Shown here piece after piece: positions 6,567 to 10,521 of a DNA stretch of 10,521 bases. Within the stretch, counting starts at the first letter, position 1. Every line of letters starts with the position of its first letter. A model generated the notes under the pieces. It was given only the letters and a program-made list of their open reading frames with translations. It was not told where the DNA came from and made no database searches. The position numbers and the translations under genes are program-made. This DNA comes from Sphingomonas sp. CCH9-E2 (GTDB lineage Bacteria; Pseudomonadota; Alphaproteobacteria; Sphingomonadales; Sphingomonadaceae): positions 1-10,521 of the forward strand of contig NZ_LSJM01000378.1 in assembly GCF_001557215.1 (NCBI RefSeq), read 5' to 3'.

Positions 6567-6770
6567 TCAGCTGCGCGCCGCAATGGAGTCCAGAATTGCT
6601 CGGCGGCGATCATCGCTGACGTTCGACCATTCCGCAATCTCGTCGAGCGTGCGGTGACAGCCGGTGCAGACATCGTCGTCGTTCAGGCGGCAGACGCCGA
6701 TGCACGGGCTGGAAACGCCCGGCACCGGGGTGAAGGCGAGGAAATCTTCCTCGTCCAACGCGGTCGTCAC
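6567..6770 (-). CDS. DUF1289 small Cys-rich protein
   Basis: A 67-residue protein matching the DUF1289 pattern SPCIGVCRLN...CTGCHRTLDEIAEW. The four conserved Cys are at 23, 27, 35 and 38 (C-x3-C-x7-C-x2-C), with a following Trp at 48. The Cys arrangement suggests a metal or Fe-S site. Family members are widespread in proteobacteria, often beside unrelated housekeeping genes, and the function is not known to me. The start is GTG at 6770, overlapping the TGA of the helicase gene as GTGA. No other Met codon exists in the frame before the Cys motif, so coupling to the helicase decides the start. The short acidic N-terminus (about 20 residues) is not conserved in general. Confidence 0.88.
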   Translation of the reverse strand: MTTALDEEDFLAFTPVPGVSSPCIGVCRLNDDDVCTGCHRTLDEIAEWSNVSDDRRRAILDSIAARS

Positions 6771-8176
6771 GCAGGGATCGTGAAGTTCAGGAAGTCCGGG
6801 ATCGGGCCGTTCCAGCCGCCGTCATCCTTGGCGTCGGGGCCGTCGTCGCGGGCCTCGTAGCGCTGGTCGCGGCGGGGGCGATCGTCACGGCGGCCGCGCG
6901 GGCGGTCGTCGCGGGGACGATCGTCACGGGGGCGGTCTTCGCGTTGCTTCGGCGCGCGCGTTGCTTCGCGCGGTGCCTCGACTGCGGCAGCCGGCTCCGA
7001 TTCCGGCCGGGCCTTGCGGCCGCGCGGCTTTTTCGGTTCTTCCGCTTCGTCCTCGGGCAGGGCGGCGATCCGTTCGATCTTCTGACCCTGCAGCTTTTCG
7101 ATATTCTCGATCGCCTCGGCGTCGGCGCTGGTCACCAGCGTATAGGCGGTGCCGGTCGCGCCCGCGCGACCGGTGCGGCCGATGCGGTGGACATAGTCGT
7201 CCGGGTGCCAGGGTGCGTCGAAGTTGAAGACGTGGCTCACGCCCTTGATGTCGAGCCCGCGTGCCGCGACGTCGGACGCGACGAGGATGTTGACGTCACC
7301 CGCCTTGAACCGGTCGAGCTCGGCGATGCGCGACGACTGGTCCATGTCGCCATGGATTTCGGCCGAGCGGAAGCCATGCTTGCGCAGGCTCTTGTTGAGT
7401 TCGCGGACCGTCGTCTTGCGATTGCAGAAGATGATCGCGGTGCGGACATCTTCGGTGCGCAGCAGGCGGCGGAGCAGGTCGCGCTTGGCGAACGCGCTCG
7501 ACGGCGCGGGCACGAGCCGCTGGGTGATGTTGGTGTTGGTCGAAGCCGGGCGTGCGACTTCGATCGTCTTGGGGTTCGACAGGAACTTGTCGGCCAGCTT
7601 CTTGATCGGCGGCGGCATCGTCGCCGAGAACAACAGGGTCTGACGGTTCGCGGGCAGCTTCGAACAGATCGTCTCGATATCGGGGATGAACCCCATGTCG
7701 AGCATCCGGTCGGCCTCGTCGATCACCAGCAGGTTGCACCCGGTCAGCAGGATCTTGCCGCGTTCGAACAGGTCCATCAGGCGGCCGGGGGTGGCGATGA
7801 GGACGTCGACGCCCTTTTCCAGCGCCTTGACCTGATCGCCCATCTGCACGCCGCCGATGAGCAGCGCCATGCTGAGCTTGTGATGGGTGCCGTATTTCTC
7901 GAAATTCTCGGCCACCTGCGCCGCGAGTTCGCGGGTCGGTTCCAGGATCAGGCTGCGCGGCATGCGCGCGCGGCTGCGCCCTTCGGCGAGCACGTCGATC
8001 ATCGGCAGCACGAAGCTGGCGGTCTTGCCCGTGCCGGTTTGCGCGATCCCGATCAGGTCGCGCATCATCAGCACCGACGGGATCGCCTGGCGCTGGATCG
8101 GCGTGGGTTCGGAATAGCCGGCCTCTGTGACGGCCTTCAGCAATTCGTCAGAGAGGCCGAGATCGGCAAAGCTCAT
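6767..8176 (-). CDS. rhlE: DEAD-box ATP-dependent RNA helicase, RhlE type
   Basis: A 469-residue RNA helicase for ATP-driven local unwinding in ribosome assembly or RNA decay. All core motifs are present: Q motif around PTPIQ (24-28), Walker A AQTGTGKT (45-52), PTRELA (80-85), GG (108-109), TPGR (129-132), DEAD (153-156), SAT (184-186), IIFCN (248-252), ASDVAARGLDI (300-310) and HRIGRTGRAG (330-339). The core ends near residue 375. A low-complexity, charged tail follows (about 376-455), first Lys/Glu/Ala-rich and then with RPRDD units repeated around 415-435, as in RhlE-like proteins whose basic tails bind RNA. The tail ends in a short hydrophobic PDFLNFTIPA. The start at ATG 8176 matches the family N-terminus (MSFADLGLS), but no good ribosome site precedes it. 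The gene overlaps DUF1289 by GTGA. The exact RhlE subgroup is less certain than the helicase call. Confidence 0.95.
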   Translation of the reverse strand: MSFADLGLSDELLKAVTEAGYSEPTPIQRQAIPSVLMMRDLIGIAQTGTGKTASFVLPMIDVLAEGRSRARMPRSLILEPTRELAAQVAENFEKYGTHHKLSMALLIGGVQMGDQVKALEKGVDVLIATPGRLMDLFERGKILLTGCNLLVIDEADRMLDMGFIPDIETICSKLPANRQTLLFSATMPPPIKKLADKFLSNPKTIEVARPASTNTNITQRLVPAPSSAFAKRDLLRRLLRTEDVRTAIIFCNRKTTVRELNKSLRKHGFRSAEIHGDMDQSSRIAELDRFKAGDVNILVASDVAARGLDIKGVSHVFNFDAPWHPDDYVHRIGRTGRAGATGTAYTLVTSADAEAIENIEKLQGQKIERIAALPEDEAEEPKKPRGRKARPESEPAAAVEAPREATRAPKQREDRPRDDRPRDDRPRGRRDDRPRRDQRYEARDDGPDAKDDGGWNGPIPDFLNFTIPA

Positions 8177-8264
8177 TCAGATGTCCGGAAAACGGGGGCG
8201 CGCCCCTCTACGTAAACTGAGGCCCTGTCCGGGAAACGGCGCGAAAAGTCAAGGTAAAGGCTGG
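8177..8264 (-). promoter_or_regulatory. Leader/promoter region of the DEAD-box helicase gene with palindrome and direct repeat
   Basis: These 88 bases separate the helicase start from the stop of the upstream gene on the same strand. They hold a 12-base perfect palindrome GGGGCGCGCCCC (8195-8206), ending 18 bases before the ATG. They also hold two near-identical 14-mers on + (8182-8195 TGTCCGGAAAACGG and 8226-8239 TGTCCGGGAAACGG; 13 of 14 match, 44 bases apart). On - a TTGACT that could be a -35 box lies at the far end, without a clear -10. A promoter here is plausible but not shown. Confidence 0.35.
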
Positions 8265-8750
8265 TCAGCGTTCGGGGGTCAGCGCGCGGAAAGACCGGAT
8301 TCGGCATTCGCCGCCCGCGCGCGAGCGGAATGCGTCGCGTTTTGCACAGACTTTGCCGTCCTTGTTCGGCTTCAGATAGAAGCCGGCGTAGAAATCGAGT
8401 GCCGGACATTCATTGCCCAGCTTCGCCCGGACGCGCCGCCCTCCGGCGAGGACCAGGTCGACGCTGTCGGACCGGATGATGGCCGCACCCGACAGCGAGT
8501 CCACCGCGACGCAGTCATCGGTGCGCTTTTCGACCCAGGCGATCGGGGGCAGCGGGGCCGGAGCGGGTGCGGCGGTGCGGCGCACAGCCTCGGGCCGCGG
8601 CACGCGGATCACGATATGCTGCTGAATGCGTACCTGCGCCAGCCGAGTCGGCGGCGCATAGGTTGGCGACGGCTGCGGCTTGCTCTGCCCCGACGCGGCG
8701 AGCGGCAGCACCAGCGCAGCAAACAGGGGGACGATCGGCAGCTTCACCAT
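8265..8750 (-). CDS. Exported small protein with four cysteines, unknown function
   Basis: A 161-residue protein with a clear Sec signal peptide (MVKLPIVPLFAALVLPLAAS, cleavage near 20-22). A Pro/Ala-rich linker follows (about 23-70, including APAPAPLPP). The compact C-terminal part (about 71-161) holds four Cys at 80, 115, 135 and 149, suitable for two disulfides in the periplasm. The segment ECPALDFYAGFYLKPNKDGK (114-133) and the end CRIRSFRALTP look conserved-like, and I associate this pattern with uncharacterised sphingomonad proteins, but I name no family. The ATG at 8750 has AGGG 9 bases upstream. A TTG at 8771 would add seven residues before the signal peptide and is less likely. The gene lies 88 bases upstream of the helicase on the same strand and is divergent from the FAD oxidase. 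There is no catalytic motif to suggest an enzyme. Confidence 0.75.
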   Translation of the reverse strand: MVKLPIVPLFAALVLPLAASGQSKPQPSPTYAPPTRLAQVRIQQHIVIRVPRPEAVRRTAAPAPAPLPPIAWVEKRTDDCVAVDSLSGAAIIRSDSVDLVLAGGRRVRAKLGNECPALDFYAGFYLKPNKDGKVCAKRDAFRSRAGGECRIRSFRALTPER

Positions 8751-8828
8751 AACGTAATGCCCTATACACAACAGGGTTGAACAGTGGATGAATTGCCCGC
8801 CGGTGTCCCGTCATGGTAGCGCGCGGCC
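8751..8828. promoter_or_regulatory. Short divergent spacer between exported Cys protein and FAD oxidase
   Basis: Seventy-eight bases between two divergent starts must contain or overlap the promoters of both. I see no convincing -35/-10 pair, operator or hairpin. The FAD oxidase ATG lacks a clear Shine-Dalgarno sequence (the preceding bases are GTAGCGCGCGGCC). Confidence 0.3.
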
Positions 8829-10289
8829 ATGATTGCACCTGACCCTGCTGCCGAGCTCCACACCTTCGCCGCCGCCCTGCGCGCGCGCATCGGTGAAGAC
8901 GCGGTGGTGACCGATCCGGATCTGATCGCGCCCTGGCTGACCGATTGGCGCGGGCGCTATCATGGCGCATCGACGCTGTTGCTGCAGCCACGATCGACGC
9001 ACGATGTCGCCGCAATCGTCGCGCTGGCCGCGGCGCATCGCGTGCCGCTGGTGCCACAGGGGGGGAACACGTCAATGGTCGGGGGCGCGACGCCGCCGGC
9101 CGATGGCAGCGCGGCGATCCTGTCGCTGCGGCGGATGAACGCCATTCGCCGGATCGATCCCGATGCCGGACTCGCGGTGGCGGAGGCCGGGGTGATCCTG
9201 TCCGACCTGCACGACGCCGCTTTGGCGCAGGGACAGCGCTTTCCGCTCACCCTGGGGGCCAAGGGCAGTGCCACGATCGGCGGGCTGACATCGACCAACG
9301 CCGGGGGGACGCAGGTGCTGCGCTTCGGCACGATGCGCGCGCTGGTGCTGGGGGTCGAAGCGGTGCTGCCCGATGGGAGCATCCATGATGGGCTCGCGCC
9401 GCTCAAAAAAGACAATCGCGGATATGATCTCAACCAATTGCTGGTCGGGGCGGAGGGGACGCTCGGCGTGATCACTGCGGTCACTTTGAAGCTGGTCCCG
9501 GCGGTGGCGGCGCGGGCGGTCGGCTGGGTCGGCGTCGACTCGCCGCACGCCGCGCTCGATCTGCTGCGGCTGTGCGAGGCGGCGAGCGATTCGATCGAAA
9601 GCTTCGAGATCGTGCCCGCGCATTCGCTGGCGCTGGTGCTGGAGCATATTCCCGGCACCCGCGATCCGCTGGCGGGGCCGTATCCCTGGCATGTGCTGAT
9701 CGAAGCGGTGGCCAGCGATGCGGCAGCCGAACCGCCAGCCGAAACGCTCGAGCGGCTGCTGGCCATGGGATTGGAACGCGGACTGATTCGCGACGCGGCG
9801 ATCGCCGCGAGCGAGACTCAGGCCGAAGCATTGTGGAAGCTGCGCGATTCGATTTCGGAGGCCGAGCGCGCGAGCGGACCGGCGCTACAGCACGACATTT
9901 CGGTCCCGGTCGCAGCGATGCCCGATTTCATGATCGACGGCGCGGCGGCGGTCGAGGCGGCGTTTCCGGGGACGAGCGCAGGGGCGTTCGGGCATCTCGG
10001 CGACGGCAATGTCCATTTCCATGTCCGCGCCCCCGCGGGCGCGGATCGCGAATGGGCTGTGGAAAATTCGGCGCGAATCAGTCCGTTTGTCCATGATCTG
10101 GTGGTTGCGGCGGGCGGTTCGATCTCGGCCGAGCATGGGATTGGCCAGATGAAGCGCGATGAACTGGCGCGACTGTCGTCGCCCGCGCGCATGCATGCCC
10201 TCGCCGCGATCAAGCGTGCCTTCGATCCGGACAATCTGTTCAATCCGGGGAAACTGGTTACGCTTGCGCCCGCGCGCGCCGACCAATAG
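8829..10289 (+). CDS. FAD-binding oxidase of the D-2-hydroxyglutarate dehydrogenase / GlcD type
   Basis: A 486-residue flavoenzyme of the vanillyl-alcohol oxidase/PCMH superfamily, of usual length for D-2-hydroxyacid dehydrogenases. The N-terminal FAD domain shows LLLQPRSTHDVAAIV (50-64), the pyrophosphate loop VPQGGNTSMVGG (75-86), TLGAKGSATIGGLTSTNAGG (141-160), RFGTMRALVLGVEAVLPDG (165-183) and LLVGAEGTLGVIT (204-216). The C-terminal cap has GHLGDGNVHFHV (388-399), ISAEHGIGQMKRD (432-444) and FNPGKL (471-476). In human D2HGDH the metal ligands are two His of the GHLGDGN-x-H motif and a Glu of the AEHG motif. His389, His396 and Glu435 are the matching residues here, so a metal-dependent D-2-hydroxyacid substrate is likely. 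D-2-hydroxyglutarate is the best guess and D-lactate or glycolate are alternatives. Electrons probably pass to an ETF or the respiratory chain. The ATG at 8829 fits the family N-terminus. A SapC gene follows after 30 bases and may be cotranscribed. Confidence 0.9.
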   Translation: MIAPDPAAELHTFAAALRARIGEDAVVTDPDLIAPWLTDWRGRYHGASTLLLQPRSTHDVAAIVALAAAHRVPLVPQGGNTSMVGGATPPADGSAAILSLRRMNAIRRIDPDAGLAVAEAGVILSDLHDAALAQGQRFPLTLGAKGSATIGGLTSTNAGGTQVLRFGTMRALVLGVEAVLPDGSIHDGLAPLKKDNRGYDLNQLLVGAEGTLGVITAVTLKLVPAVAARAVGWVGVDSPHAALDLLRLCEAASDSIESFEIVPAHSLALVLEHIPGTRDPLAGPYPWHVLIEAVASDAAAEPPAETLERLLAMGLERGLIRDAAIAASETQAEALWKLRDSISEAERASGPALQHDISVPVAAMPDFMIDGAAAVEAAFPGTSAGAFGHLGDGNVHFHVRAPAGADREWAVENSARISPFVHDLVVAAGGSISAEHGIGQMKRDELARLSSPARMHALAAIKRAFDPDNLFNPGKLVTLAPARADQ

Positions 10290-10319
10290 ACCGCGCACAC
10301 CTAACTCCAGGAGAATTTC

Positions 10320-10521
10320 ATGGCCAGCGCGCCGCAAGCACAGGGTCTTCCCGTTTTCTACAACGACCTTCTCCCGCTCTCGAGCGAGATGCATGGCAAT
10401 TTCCGTATCCGTCCGGCCACCACGGCACCGTTCCTGGGCAAGCAGCACGCGGTGCCGCTGACCGTCGAGGAATTCCCGCTGGTCCAGCGTTACATGCCGA
10501 TCGTGTTCTCGGCGGGTGACG
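10320..10521 (+). CDS. SapC-family protein, N-terminal part (3' truncated)
   Basis: The frame starts at ATG 10320 with a strong ribosome site (AGGAG, six bases upstream) and stays open for 67 codons to the window edge. The N-terminus runs MASAPQAQGLPVFYNDLLPLS, then HGNFRIRP, APFLGKQHAVPLTVEEF and RYMPIVFSAGD. This is the characteristic opening of SapC-family proteins (full length about 230-260 residues) of sphingomonads and Caulobacter. Despite the name, which goes back to an S-layer-associated locus in Campylobacter, the biochemical role is unclear. In these bacteria the genes often accompany TonB-dependent receptors and flavin-dependent halogenase-like genes for sugar uptake. No such partner is visible here; the gene upstream is the FAD oxidase, 30 bases away. 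Confidence 0.88.
   Translation, partial: MASAPQAQGLPVFYNDLLPLSSEMHGNFRIRPATTAPFLGKQHAVPLTVEEFPLVQRYMPIVFSAGD

Noticed and set aside
6464..6673. N-terminal extension of the haem oxygenase
   Set aside because: It overlaps the DUF1289 coding region, and the extra residues show no haem oxygenase similarity.
6850..6945. Repeat array in the helicase 3' region as a possible CRISPR-like array
   Set aside because: The repeats are short, imperfect and in frame, and they encode the RPRDD tail; there are no spacers.
6944..8215. Long open frame (423 codons) on + opposite the DEAD-box helicase
   Set aside because: It is a mirror of the helicase gene with Arg/Asp/Gln-rich composition, no family motif and no ribosome site.
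8960..9766. 268-codon frame on - opposite the FAD oxidase
   Set aside because: It is Ser/Ala-rich antisense sequence without motifs; the + frame carries every expected oxidase motif.

Overview
The window is GC-rich chromosomal DNA from an alphaproteobacterium, most probably a sphingomonad (Sphingomonas or a close relative). This rests on the protein types (a SapC-family protein, a bacteriophytochrome with an HWE-type kinase, a DUF1289 protein), on strong G/C preference at third codon positions, and on a palindromic intergenic repeat of the GGGGTCC/GGACCCC kind that I associate with sphingomonad genomes. No tRNA, rRNA, CRISPR array, transposase or phage gene was seen. Genes are packed tightly, and no stretch over about 160 bases lacks a gene.

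Layout from left to right. (1) The C-terminal end of a small, probably haem-binding protein of the 'isoquinoline 1-oxidoreductase subunit' type runs in from the left on +. (2) A nested palindromic repeat (345-450) separates it from a convergent gene on - for an exported rhodanese-like protein (464-973). (3) A 112-base divergent spacer leads into a + pair: an APC-superfamily amino acid permease (1086-2498) and, overlapping it by ATGA, methylthioadenosine phosphorylase mtnP (2495-3361). (4) mtnP converges on a - strand block with the two stop codons overlapping. In transcription order this block reads: small exported Cys protein (8750-8265), RhlE-type DEAD-box helicase (8176-6767), DUF1289 protein (6770-6567), haem oxygenase bphO (6463-5906) and bacteriophytochrome bphP (5931-3358). 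(5) Divergent from the exported Cys protein, on +, are a D-2-hydroxyglutarate dehydrogenase-like FAD oxidase (8829-10289) and the start of a SapC-family protein (10320 onward, cut by the window edge).

How the genes work together. The clearest unit is bphO-bphP: haem oxygenase opens haem to biliverdin, which becomes the chromophore of the red/far-red sensor BphP. BphP carries PAS-GAF-PHY, an HWE histidine kinase and a C-terminal receiver in one chain. The permease-mtnP pair suggests uptake of an amino acid linked to methionine or polyamine metabolism, beside clearance of the methylthioadenosine by-product. The helicase and DUF1289 genes are translationally coupled. Most of the window is conventional. 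The points worth following up are non-consensus residues in BphP, the bphP/mtnP stop overlap, the leader structure of the helicase gene and the nested palindrome.
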